Shown: positions 50,924-60,139 of the stretch, in pieces | Layout: the number at the start of each line of letters is the position of its first letter | Numbering within the stretch: the stretch's first letter is position 1 | Assembly: GCA_015350385.1 (NCBI GenBank) | Contig: WNKI01000004.1 | Span: 357,229-421,228, forward strand | Reading direction: 5' to 3' | Length of the DNA: 64,000 nt | Origin: Aculops lycopersici | Taxonomy: Eukaryota; Arthropoda; Arachnida; Trombidiformes; Eriophyidae | Notes under the pieces: model-generated | Databases searched by the model: none | What the model was told of the DNA's origin: nothing | The model's input: the letters and a program-made list of their open reading frames with translations, nothing else | Made by a program: the position numbers and the translations under genes

Positions 50924-51829
50924 ATGTCGGTCCATTACAAATTTAAAAACACAATCAATTATGATGCCGTCAAATTCGACGGAGTTTACATATCAGCAAA
51001 TGATCTCAAATCTATGATAGTCCAACAAAAGAAGCTTGGCCATTCAGAGTTACAAGTCGTTAATGAGGATACGGGACAAGTTTACGCTGATGATCAACAA
51101 ATACCCAAGAATACAAATGTTATCGTTTCCCGTCTACCCGCTGCAACCTCCACTAAAAAGTCGCGTTTAGCCGCAAATCAACCATATCCCACCCGCTTCT
51201 CTGGTAATGCCAATGGTGGGGTTAACCAAACACCAAACAGTCACCTCCGCCATCATCACAATAACCGTCATCATAGTAGCAATTATACCCATCATTCATC
51301 AAGCAATGGCGGCACCTCAAATGGAGGCGGTCCCTCTGGCTCAAATACATCATCGTCCACCTCAAGAGATAATTTAAACGGCACCAGCAATCCAAATCGC
51401 GAGGCCATGGAGTTGGTATCAACAAAGAACATGAGCGAGGAGGAGAAGATTAAATACATTCAGTCACAATCAACCAAGGACTTTGATACGACCCGATACC
51501 CGCGCGGTGGGCGAGGCGGTGGCATGGGTGCCGGTGGCGGCTATCGGCCCTACCACCATCGAGCCCCCGGGCCTGGTTATGTTTGTAGAAAGTGTAATAT
51601 ACCTGGTCATTTAGTACATGACTGTAAATCGAGCAACCTGCATAAAGTTAAACGTAGTAGTGGTATTCCTCGTGCTTTTCTAAAGAAAGTCGACTCTAAA
51701 GAGAAAGGCGCCTTAATGACGCCAACCGGTGAATATGCTGTTCCTTACATTGATCTTGAGGCATATAATAATCCTAAAGTCGAGAAGGCTCCATTCTTCG
51801 AGGATGGAGTTCCTGGTGACGCCCAATAG
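50924..51829 (+). CDS. RBBP6/SNAMA-like protein with DWNN and zinc knuckle but no RING
   Basis: RBBP6 proteins are ubiquitin ligases and components of the mRNA 3' processing machinery. The ATG at 50924 starts the DWNN ubiquitin-like domain (SVHYKFKNTINYDAVKFDG, then ISANDLKSMIVQQKKLG). An Asn/Ser/Gly/His-rich linker follows, then the CCHC knuckle CRKCNIPGHLVHDC (221-234) and the family's KRSSGIPRAFLKKVD and MTPTGEYAVPYIDLEAY block. The frame ends soon after at residue 301 (GVPGDAQ), where RBBP6 would continue with a RING finger. A GTGACG directly before the stop could be a splice donor, but I see no RING-coding exon in the next kilobase. It is therefore either a short isoform or a truncated paralogue. 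The GGRGGGMGAGGGYRP stretch suggests RNA binding. Confidence 0.85.
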   Translation: MSVHYKFKNTINYDAVKFDGVYISANDLKSMIVQQKKLGHSELQVVNEDTGQVYADDQQIPKNTNVIVSRLPAATSTKKSRLAANQPYPTRFSGNANGGVNQTPNSHLRHHHNNRHHSSNYTHHSSSNGGTSNGGGPSGSNTSSSTSRDNLNGTSNPNREAMELVSTKNMSEEEKIKYIQSQSTKDFDTTRYPRGGRGGGMGAGGGYRPYHHRAPGPGYVCRKCNIPGHLVHDCKSSNLHKVKRSSGIPRAFLKKVDSKEKGALMTPTGEYAVPYIDLEAYNNPKVEKAPFFEDGVPGDAQ

Positions 51830-52848
51830 TGGCCGTGGTGCCTACCACAATCGCTACAACCAGTAACCAGCAACAGCAAACCTTGAACGCCAAAACAGTG
51901 AGAGATGAGAGACTTGAGATGAGTTGTTATATATTGAGAGAGGGAGAGAGAGAGAGAATGTGTAGAAACTCGTGTGATCAACTGAGATGAAAAGCTACAG
52001 TACCAATAAAGCAAGTATAGTGCACCTGAGAGGTGAGGCGATTGCATGTAAGTGCGTGAGTTTGTCTGTGCGACTATCCCAAGAGCTGAAAATCATATAG
52101 GTGAGAGGAAGTCGACGTGAATATAATATAATGCGCAAAGAAGGTGGTTGCTGCTCACTATGCTCAAGGAAAGAGATGGCTGGACTTTATTCTTGGAATC
52201 CCCATTGTCAAGCTCACACGCACATAATCCCAGGATTTCTAGCCAAACTGATCTCATGGACCATCGATGATCATCACAATGGAAAGAAAACCCATCGCCA
52301 AATGCGGTCCCACAAACACTAGCTTGCTACTAGAGGGAGAGGAAGTCACTACACGTTCGTCATTGTCGCCATCACCGACAAGGGATTATAAGGAAACAGG
52401 TGTCACCCACTCCCTCCGGCTATGATCGTATGTATTGATTGTTAACCTCTTGATACCACCAACCAAAGACACAAACTCGAAAAGCTGTATCAAGCTCAAG
52501 TAGTAACATCGAATGTAGTATCTAAGAGGAGAAGACAAGTCAGATCTTCTAGGCGAAAGAAGAAAAGAAAAGACTCTCAGAAGGGATTTTGTTTGAGTAC
52601 AACTGTTCTGGCCCGCCTGATACATGTTAACAAATTGATTTAAGAGATTTGGAAAAAAAGCTATTGAGCTGCTTGTGATTTATCTATCTGCAAAAAACTG
52701 CGAATTATAAACAAAACAAAAAATGTAACTAAAAAGAGTTCCGATAGTCTAAACTAAACTAATCAAAGTAACCATATGTCTTGAATCTTATTTAGTTTTA
52801 GTTACACATTAGTTGTACTCACAATAGCTTCAGTGATTGCTAGGTAAA
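51830..52848. other. Intergenic region between the RBBP6-like gene and the NRF-6-like gene
   Basis: RBBP6-like 3' UTR with AATAAAGC near 52003, a GA run near 51937-51957 and short frames without motifs. No RING-encoding segment is visible in any frame. Confidence 0.5.
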
Positions 52849-55800
52849 ATGATCAATCGTTGTAGTTACCCCCAAGGGCAACTGGTGTGCATCTTCACAG
52901 TAGCCCTTTGCTCATTAATCTTAATCAAATCACTTAATTGTACGCAACTATTAGATGAAACTGCAAGCGGTGATCTCGAGTCTATCAATGGGGAGTTGGA
53001 GTTTAGTTCATCATCATCATCAAATTACGACTTGAGCGAAAACTTTGTAGTTAATCCGGAAGATGAACGAGACAAGACCAAATTTAGCTGGCGACACCAT
53101 CAAGAAGATCATGGAGTTTACTCCCAAAGGTCACTGATGTCGACTGAAAACATCAAGCTCAATAATGATAACAATAACAATAAAGATACTGAATATGATG
53201 AAATTTTGAGGAAGACTTTGATATTGAGCAATAAGCAGGAAGTTAGTTTCAATGAAGATGATCCATTGAAGACAAGCGATTACGCGGAAAAAGAGTGGCA
53301 ACTCATGTTCCGTGCCTATGATATGGCCATGGATGGAGTTTCCTCTTCATTTTTGCAAACAATTGGACAAAAAACAAATTTATTCGAGGAGATAATATCA
53401 AGACTGAAGCCAGAGTGTCGACGTGATATTTATCACACCAGAGACTCGTTCAAGAAGCACAAATTATGGGCCCTCCGTATGGTGGATAGTAATGGCAAGA
53501 TACCGAGTGGCATGAGTTATGGTAGGTTCGCCTCACCTGGCGATTATGAGGAATGTCTTAGTGTGCTTGTAGACGAGCACATCTACAGCGCCCTAGATGA
53601 CTCAACAGGTGGTAATGGAGGTGGTCCTGCACCAGAGAAGACTACAAACACGGATAGCAAATTGAAGCACTACAAGTTCCATGGCAAATATTGTCTCATC
53701 GACTACCGTCTTCCAATGCCTGAGCGTCCACCCGAAAAGTTGTTGAGCATCCACGATCCAGTCATTGATTTGTCCAAAACCGAGATGGCCAAGCATTTTC
53801 CCGAACTTGCTAACTACTCGGGCTTCGCCTCAATCTTTTACGAGGTCGGCTTTATGCACGGCCTTTGCTTGCCGAGCTCCTGCGATGTCAAGGATCTAAC
53901 CAAATCCATTGGCTTGGCACTGGAAGGTCTGCATATTATTGTCAACAACACTATTGATTGTGAGGAGAGATTCGACGAGCCAAAGCCTTTGAGAACATCG
54001 CAAATAATCTCGATCACCTTCCTTACTATACTATTCATAAATGCAATTGGAGCCTCCATTGCGCACCATTACCAATCAAAGGATATGAAGAAGAAAGCGC
54101 GAGCGCAATTGCACCCAACGCCGGTGGAAAAATTAAAACTTGGCGAGAGTTTCAAGCACCACAATAAGGAGGAGGAAGTCGGAGGAAGAGGAGCTGGGTC
54201 AACAGGTAGTTTAAATCCAGTGGCTAAGTTTTTGAATAGAGTAAAGAAGAGTAAATTTTACTCCGATTGCTTCTCGATTCAAAAAAACTTTGAACGTTTA
54301 TCAAAACCAGATCCTCGTGGGCTAACCTTCGTTCACTATACCAGGATTGTGGCCATGGCATTGACTGTTATAACTCACACGGCTGCAATGGGAACTCTGC
54401 AAGCCATTACAAAGCCAGCGGATGCCTCAAATAGTGAGCAGATCTTCCGTGATTTTATGCCCCAAATGTTGGCCAACTCATTCACTTCAATTCAAATCTT
54501 CTTCTTCATGGCAGGATTCATGTTAGTCATTAGTACCTATCCCTCAATTAGGCGAGACAAGGGGCACATTTCGTTTCTGGAGTATGCAGTCAAGCGAGCT
54601 ATTCGACTACTACCAGGTATTGCGGCCACTATTTGCATCAACTTCATTTGGCCACTGCTATTCGACGGTCCAATGTTAACCTATTTCGTTCGCGCCATTG
54701 TAATACCATGCGAAACTAATTGGTGGAGAACCATGAGCTTCCTAAGCAACTTCGATCATGTCGAGAAGATGTGCCTCAGACACTCCTACTTCTCTGCTTC
54801 CGATTACCAGCTCCACTTCATGGCATTTCCGCTATTGATTCTCCTCTACAAGCAACCGGCCGTTTCTCTAACCATGGCTGGTGTTCTGGTAGTTGGTGGT
54901 TTTGTGGCTCAGGTTATTATTGTTCTCACGAAAACTGTTATGCCTTTCATTATGGTCGACTACATGGACAAAGAGGCTTTCTTCAATGTGGTCCACTATA
55001 TCCATCATCCAGTTTGGAATCACATGTCGGCCTTCTTCTATGGCTTTATTATGGGCTACATGGTGGTGAAGCAAATTAGAATCGATATTAGCGACAAGAC
55101 TATAAAGAAGGTTTGGATGGTTCTCCTGCCACTAGGTATCTGTTCCATCTTTGCACCCTACTTTTGGAATCACTACAAGCGCCCCATTTACAAGTGGCAA
55201 ATGGTTGTCTATGTGGTCATAGATCGCTTTATTCTTCTAACAACTTGCGCTTGGCTCTCGTATGCCTCGATGGTTTTGTCAAAACCAAAACCAACCCCCC
55301 AATCTATTTCCTCGATACCCGGGAAGCAAATCAATTTGCCTAGAATTGTGACGTTGGAGACGCCTCAAGATAACAAGGATAAGCAGTTGGAGCCAGCAAC
55401 AGGTGGATCCATGGCATCGCCGCCGCCTCAGATAATAACTACTGAAGTGGATCAACAACAACAAGCAGCGCAACAATCCCTCACCACAGGGCTATCTGTT
55501 GCCTCATTGTCACGCCATAGATCTTCACCAAACATCAGGGCTATGCACAAGCAAGCTGAAGAACAGACGACGTTGAGACCGGCAGTGTCAAGCGTCAACG
55601 TGGGAACCGAGCAGGTGTCGTCCGAGTCACCGGAAGTTGAGGATCAAACTAAAGCCACAGGCGACAGGGAAGCCCAGCAATCACAATCAGCCTCGAGAAG
55701 ACCACAGCTTCCGATATCGAATGTCAATACTTTGTGCTTGATCTTGAGTCGCCTTACCTTCCAGTTGTACCTGTTCAATATGGTGATTCTCTGGATCGAT

Positions 55801-56259
55801 GTCAACCACTCCAAATACCTATGGTTTTTCTCCTACTATTTCATCATAACCAAGGCCCTAGCAGTTTATATTTGCTCCTCAATAATGGCAACAATATTCT
55901 TTATAACTATGGAGAGTCCAGCATTGACAATTTATATCTCTTGGGTCAAGAGTAGGGCGCAGGCTAGAGCGCATAGGACTGTCAAACGCGACGACCTAGT
56001 TAGGAGACAGGATCTTGATAAGAATGGTAACAAACAAGGAGCGAACATCAACCAGGCTAATCGATTTGCAGTGAGCCAATCGCCAGACTTCAATAGACAA
56101 CAACCGGTAGCAAGCTCAAGACAAAGTCCCGATGGGAGCTTCGATGGATTGTACATGCGAGAGGGTCCCGATTCTAAGGGGCTAGCGGCTAGACCGACAT
56201 TTAGTTATATCGATCTTTCCGAAAAGGAGCAAACTGGTGAGAGCAAAACAAAGATGTAA
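52849..56259 (+). CDS. NRF-6-type membrane acyltransferase (nose resistant to fluoxetine)
   Basis: 1136 residues. A signal-anchor (LVCIFTVALCSLILIKSL) is followed by a luminal region with the cysteine-bearing NRF domain (about 175-375; GKYCLIDYRLP, LCLPSSCDVKDL). Then comes an acyltransferase-3 domain starting near 485 (DPRGLTFVHYTRIVAMALTV ITH) with about ten membrane helices. Other typical parts are FFFMAGFMLVIS and ATICINFIWPLLFDGP, plus a split by a long Gln/Ser/Thr-rich cytoplasmic loop (about 810-950) before the last helices. The family moves or acylates lipids and affects uptake of drugs and yolk in nematodes. The first ATG is at 52849. The tail contains a disordered C-terminus with Gln/Asn/Arg. 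AATAAA is near 56296. The size is large for the family because of the loop insert. Confidence 0.88.
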   Translation: MINRCSYPQGQLVCIFTVALCSLILIKSLNCTQLLDETASGDLESINGELEFSSSSSSNYDLSENFVVNPEDERDKTKFSWRHHQEDHGVYSQRSLMSTENIKLNNDNNNNKDTEYDEILRKTLILSNKQEVSFNEDDPLKTSDYAEKEWQLMFRAYDMAMDGVSSSFLQTIGQKTNLFEEIISRLKPECRRDIYHTRDSFKKHKLWALRMVDSNGKIPSGMSYGRFASPGDYEECLSVLVDEHIYSALDDSTGGNGGGPAPEKTTNTDSKLKHYKFHGKYCLIDYRLPMPERPPEKLLSIHDPVIDLSKTEMAKHFPELANYSGFASIFYEVGFMHGLCLPSSCDVKDLTKSIGLALEGLHIIVNNTIDCEERFDEPKPLRTSQIISITFLTILFINAIGASIAHHYQSKDMKKKARAQLHPTPVEKLKLGESFKHHNKEEEVGGRGAGSTGSLNPVAKFLNRVKKSKFYSDCFSIQKNFERLSKPDPRGLTFVHYTRIVAMALTVITHTAAMGTLQAITKPADASNSEQIFRDFMPQMLANSFTSIQIFFFMAGFMLVISTYPSIRRDKGHISFLEYAVKRAIRLLPGIAATICINFIWPLLFDGPMLTYFVRAIVIPCETNWWRTMSFLSNFDHVEKMCLRHSYFSASDYQLHFMAFPLLILLYKQPAVSLTMAGVLVVGGFVAQVIIVLTKTVMPFIMVDYMDKEAFFNVVHYIHHPVWNHMSAFFYGFIMGYMVVKQIRIDISDKTIKKVWMVLLPLGICSIFAPYFWNHYKRPIYKWQMVVYVVIDRFILLTTCAWLSYASMVLSKPKPTPQSISSIPGKQINLPRIVTLETPQDNKDKQLEPATGGSMASPPPQIITTEVDQQQQAAQQSLTTGLSVASLSRHRSSPNIRAMHKQAEEQTTLRPAVSSVNVGTEQVSSESPEVEDQTKATGDREAQQSQSASRRPQLPISNVNTLCLILSRLTFQLYLFNMVILWIDVNHSKYLWFFSYYFIITKALAVYICSSIMATIFFITMESPALTIYISWVKSRAQARAHRTVKRDDLVRRQDLDKNGNKQGANINQANRFAVSQSPDFNRQQPVASSRQSPDGSFDGLYMREGPDSKGLAARPTFSYIDLSEKEQTGESKTKM

Positions 56260-56696
56260 ATGTAGAGTGTATCTCGAGAAAAAAAACAATTATCAATAAA
56301 TTTAGTAAAAACAAAATAAATATTATCCTGTCTGATTGTAACATTTGATTTCTTAGATAGCAGTGGCTTTTGTTGATTCCAAGAAGGGACTGTCTTGAAT
56401 CGCGCCTCAAATGAGTGCCGGCCGCGCAGCAGAAGAAAGTCCACTCGCTCACGGCATTCAATCGGAAAAATTCCACCATGTGTACTCCCTTCACGTTGTA
56501 TTGTTGTCATTGTTTCTTTTCGTTGTAATAAGTTTTTGTTTGCCAGCGAGAAGGAGAAACACTAATGGTTATTTGTGATTACTACTATTATCATGATTAT
56601 TCTTTCCAATGATTCAACTACTTAGGTATTTATCAATACCAGAGCGGAGATATTACACTCATTAACTTTATTTAAATAGGTGCAAACCACTTAGCG
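56260..56696. other. Intergenic region between the NRF-6-like gene and Maelstrom
   Basis: 3' UTR of the acyltransferase with an AATAAA near 56296 and another near 56316, then the presumptive Maelstrom promoter. The minus-strand frames at 56201-56510 are shadows without motifs. Confidence 0.5.
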
Positions 56697-58835
56697 ATGG
56701 CTCCACCAAAGCCAAATGCATATTCCCTGTTCGTCGGCGATGAGGCCCAGAAGCGAGGTGTAAACAAAAATACTTTGTTCCAATCGCTTGGACCGGTATG
56801 GCAATCTATGTCAGAGGATGCAAAACAGAAATATAAGGATAGAGCCAACCAGTTAAAGTTTCGTATTCAGAACCAACCTCTGGGACCACCGCCATCGAGA
56901 CAACAACAAAAGGAATCGTCCCGTACACAAGCCGGTCATCATGGCCATCTCGAATACAACAGAAACAATGACGACAACTACCCGATAGCTATTCAGGCTG
57001 CATCAGAAGATAAGAACACAACATCAGAGACCAGGGGCCAAAATGATGACCAATCAGCATTCTTCCCGAGACCGAAACTTTCATTGTTACAATCGACACT
57101 CGATCTCGCCGGTCCCAAAGTAGAGTCCAATCAAAACCTTGTATCTGAAGCGAAGGCTTCAACATCCGCTAGTAGTCAGTCATCATTTTTTGCTGCAGCA
57201 AAGATCAAGGTTGAACCATCGGCCAACACGCCACAGTCTTTCACCAAAGTAGAGACAAATTGCAAGAGAGAGCTTCAGGATGACATCAACCCCAATTATC
57301 AACATATGCCCATGGAGTCAGGTGATCAAGTGCAAGATCCCGAACGGATTGTGAGGCATTCTCCATCACCAGATCCTGAACAAGAGCAAAGGGGTCGCAA
57401 GCGGATATTCGACGACGTTCAATACAATAATTACTCTGGAGCTTTAGTTGCATTTGACCCACCAACCCCCCAAGACCAATCTGCAAGCAATCAGCTTGTA
57501 GTTTACGGGCGAGAGGCGGGCGAGATAACCCAATGGGCTAAGCGAGTCAAGTATGCGCAAAATATTCCAAATGCAAGAAATATAGCTCGAGGCGATGTCA
57601 ATGACTTAGATAGATACCCAATGTACTCACAATTTATGCTGAAGAAAAAGGCAAATGACCTGGTTAAAGCTAGATCCGGTAGATTCTTCACCTTTCCTCT
57701 GTACACAATCAGCTGTAATATATTATGCAAGCACCACATAAAAGAGGAGAAGTATCAATGGATTCCTATAGAGTTCGGCATATATCCTTACACTCTCAAA
57801 TCTGGGCGTTTCAAGCCAAGCTACAAGGTCTTGATTGATCCTGGTCCACCGCCCGCTGGTTCAATCAACAAGTCAAGAGATCATTCAGAGAAATGTCACA
57901 AGATTCCCATAAATCAATATCCACCAGAAGCTCGAACTGACTATCGTGATATATACAAGGAAATTTTAGAGTATACAAGAGATGGTGAGGGCACGCTACT
58001 TGTAGCTGACCATCGTGAGAGGGAACAGGTGGTCAATGCCTTGGAGTGGCTCCATGAGAAGGGACGCGAGGTAGACTCTGGACTAACTAGCACTCGAGTA
58101 TTCAATGTTCTTATCTTCAACGAATATCTGGCTGCTATGCACGATGTGATACATTACGAATTCCTAAAAAACACTACGGTTAGGACTGGTCTTATTTATG
58201 ATCTCAAGTTACGATTGGACAAATGCGGAGACGATTGGAACACTGCCTATATGTGTCGCTTTCATGCTAGACTGAAGGAACCAACCCGATGGTGCGCTTT
58301 ATCTTGCGCCACCAATTTGCTCAAGAAACTCGAAGACTTTTTAGGTGAGCTGGCTGATATGCTTATGAAGTATAATGGAGACTTGTATAGAAAAATTACA
58401 AAACAACATAACGCAGCTCCTCCTTCCCGTGCATCACCTGCTGCTGCCCCTAGCGCCACTTCCTGGCCAACTGTCAATGCGCAACCCTTTTACATTTCCA
58501 ACAATAGCAATCAGACACCTACGCTAGCCATTCTCAGTCCTCAACAAGCAAATGCAGCCGCCGCGACCACTTTGCCCACCGGGCCAATACCAAGTTGCCC
58601 ACCTGTGATGGGGCCTGCTCCAATGGGTCCGGCCCCAATGGGTCCGGCCCCAATAGATTTTAGGCCTATGGGTCCTGCTCATACTCCTACAAGGCCAATG
58701 GGACCTGCGTTGATACATTCCACTAATGCCACTACTGCATCACATCAAATACAGCCGCCAAAGTTGACTCAAACTGCACCTGCGAGGCCCAAAAGGCCCG
58801 AAGTTAAGCCATTTCCGCATGCCATTGTAGATTAG
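56697..58835 (+). CDS. mael: Maelstrom, piRNA-pathway protein
   Basis: Maelstrom acts downstream of nuclear Piwi in transposon silencing and in germ-cell nuage. The N-terminal HMG box covers about residues 1-70 (PPKPNAYSLFVGDEAQKRG, then WQSMSEDAKQKYKDRA). After a disordered linker the MAEL domain spans about 320-560: RFFTFPLYTISCNILCKHHI, EFGIYPYTLKSGRFKPSYKV, HSEKCHKIPINQYPP, STRVFNVLIFNEYLAAMHDV, and CGDDWNTAYMC with RWCALSCATNLL. This includes the Glu, Cys, His and Cys set that holds zinc in the RNase H-like fold. The C-terminus has a short MGPAP repeat run and a Pro-rich end. The 712 residues are longer than fly (459) because of the linker and tail. The gene lies 230 bases from the MANF end. 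Confidence 0.93.
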   Translation: MAPPKPNAYSLFVGDEAQKRGVNKNTLFQSLGPVWQSMSEDAKQKYKDRANQLKFRIQNQPLGPPPSRQQQKESSRTQAGHHGHLEYNRNNDDNYPIAIQAASEDKNTTSETRGQNDDQSAFFPRPKLSLLQSTLDLAGPKVESNQNLVSEAKASTSASSQSSFFAAAKIKVEPSANTPQSFTKVETNCKRELQDDINPNYQHMPMESGDQVQDPERIVRHSPSPDPEQEQRGRKRIFDDVQYNNYSGALVAFDPPTPQDQSASNQLVVYGREAGEITQWAKRVKYAQNIPNARNIARGDVNDLDRYPMYSQFMLKKKANDLVKARSGRFFTFPLYTISCNILCKHHIKEEKYQWIPIEFGIYPYTLKSGRFKPSYKVLIDPGPPPAGSINKSRDHSEKCHKIPINQYPPEARTDYRDIYKEILEYTRDGEGTLLVADHREREQVVNALEWLHEKGREVDSGLTSTRVFNVLIFNEYLAAMHDVIHYEFLKNTTVRTGLIYDLKLRLDKCGDDWNTAYMCRFHARLKEPTRWCALSCATNLLKKLEDFLGELADMLMKYNGDLYRKITKQHNAAPPSRASPAAAPSATSWPTVNAQPFYISNNSNQTPTLAILSPQQANAAAATTLPTGPIPSCPPVMGPAPMGPAPMGPAPIDFRPMGPAHTPTRPMGPALIHSTNATTASHQIQPPKLTQTAPARPKRPEVKPFPHAIVD

Positions 58836-59064
58836 TGATTTCCATAAGGTAAGATGGTTCAAGTAACTTTTGTGATCAATCGAAAGAATGACAGTAATCT
58901 GTAGACAATGGAACACGACTATGATCGAATCCATAGCTGTACAAATAACGAGAAAAGTATCTTAGCTTACACACCATTTGTTGTTTTTGTTGTAGTTTGC
59001 GTGATCAATTTAAATATATTAGTTGGCCTAATCTGTTTTCTTGTTTACATCTAGTTTTAAAAAA

Positions 59065-59583
59065 TCACAAATCTTCTCTAGCTTTGATTGCCTCTATTTT
59101 CTTAATATACTCCGCCTTCTCCAAACAACCATCGCAAGATTCGCCCCTCTCCTTGAGGACGCGCTTCAAGTCTGCAATCTTGAGTTTCTTCAAATCAACT
59201 GTCTTCAAATCAATGGGCTTCTTCTCCTTGATCTCACAAATTTGTGGATCTCTACCCTTGAGGTGCTCGCAAATCTTTCCTGTGGGCAAGCCCCACGACA
59301 TCTTCTCTGCCATCTCCTTGTAGGTCCTCGTAGCTGAAACATCCTGGCCTCCCATGTAATAACAGAATTTGCTCTCAGTACTGTCCTTCGAGGCGGTGTC
59401 ACATAGGTGCAGGAATGTGGTGGATACATTGTCTACTGTGATCTTGCCTCCATCCTTCGTTACATCAGCCTTGATTTTGTCCACAACCGAGAAGCAAACT
59501 GGACATTGGCTTTCCTCGAGGGCTTGTGTCAGGCTTGCAGCCGTTAGGATGAGACCGCAAATGAGAAATCGTCTGGGATTCAT
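59065..59583 (-). CDS. Manf: MANF/CDNF neurotrophic factor
   Basis: MANF is an ER-resident, secreted protein that protects neurons and relieves ER stress. A signal peptide (RRFLICGLILTAASLTQA) precedes the saposin-like domain with Cys in CPVCFSVV, CDTA, FCYYMGGQD and ICEHLKGRDPQICEIK. The C-terminal SAP-like domain carries the CDGC (CXXC) motif and ends in REDL, the ER-retention-like tail typical of MANF. All eight conserved cysteines are present, and 172 residues is the standard length (human 182). The start codon is at 59583. A copia retrotransposon begins about 260 bases upstream in the divergent orientation. Confidence 0.97.
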   Translation of the reverse strand: MNPRRFLICGLILTAASLTQALEESQCPVCFSVVDKIKADVTKDGGKITVDNVSTTFLHLCDTASKDSTESKFCYYMGGQDVSATRTYKEMAEKMSWGLPTGKICEHLKGRDPQICEIKEKKPIDLKTVDLKKLKIADLKRVLKERGESCDGCLEKAEYIKKIEAIKAREDL

Positions 59584-59843
59584 TGTGCTTGTGATTATTT
59601 TTGTGCTAGTGTAAACGATTAGTGTAAATTATCGTTCTTCTGATTCTTACCTAATAGATTTAAGTTTAGTTTATATTGTTATTCGATATACTGAAATCTA
59701 AGGCCGAGCGTCAATTTTGAATCTCAATGATTTGAGCAACTCCAACAGAATCGCACCGCTCACTCCTTATGCTGGCGTGTAATAGCGGAATTTGTCGGCA
59801 ATAGTGAAGTCACAGTGGTGCCGCCACCGTCGCTGTTGCATTC
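59584..59843. other. MANF upstream region with an inverted repeat
   Basis: CTCCAACAGAAT starting at 59740 is the inverse of ATTCTGTTGGAG ending at 59851, which overlaps the start of the LTR. The two arms enclose about 90 bases. The region presumably contains the MANF promoter. Confidence 0.4.
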
Positions 59844-59999
59844 TGTTGGAGATACGATCACTCCTGCCAGCTCGGTCAGCGGGCTCCACGGATGAGCAAG
59901 AGGGTGTGGCGGTACGCGCCGCACGCAGGATAAGATTTCTTCATATAAATACTGTAGCACACGAATAAACCATACACATTCACGATTATAACTCTAACA
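59844..59999 (+). repeat. Probable 5' LTR of the copia element
   Basis: 156 bases from TGTTGGAG to CTCTAACA, i.e. TG...CA with an almost perfect short inverted repeat. A TATA-like CATATAAATACTG lies at 59942, placed as expected for a promoter. GGTTAACAGCC begins directly after it and could be the primer-binding site, but I cannot match it to a particular tRNA. The 3' LTR, which would prove the borders, is outside the window. Confidence 0.5.
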
Positions 60000-60139
60000 G
60001 GTTAACAGCCAAAAGAGTCGAATAAGTTAGTCGATTGTACCAAGTATTAGTTACTTCAAGAGAGTTAGAAATCACCTAAGTAGAGTGTTTGTCACCGTAA
60101 TTAGTTTACAAGAGAAGAATAGATTAAACCAGCAAGACG

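Noticed and set aside
4755..58835. Frequent ACAGGT/ACCTGT hexamers as Zelda-type or E-box sites
   Set aside because: They are scattered through coding and non-coding DNA alike, often as Thr-Gly or Gln-Val codons; without counts against a background model no regulatory claim is justified.
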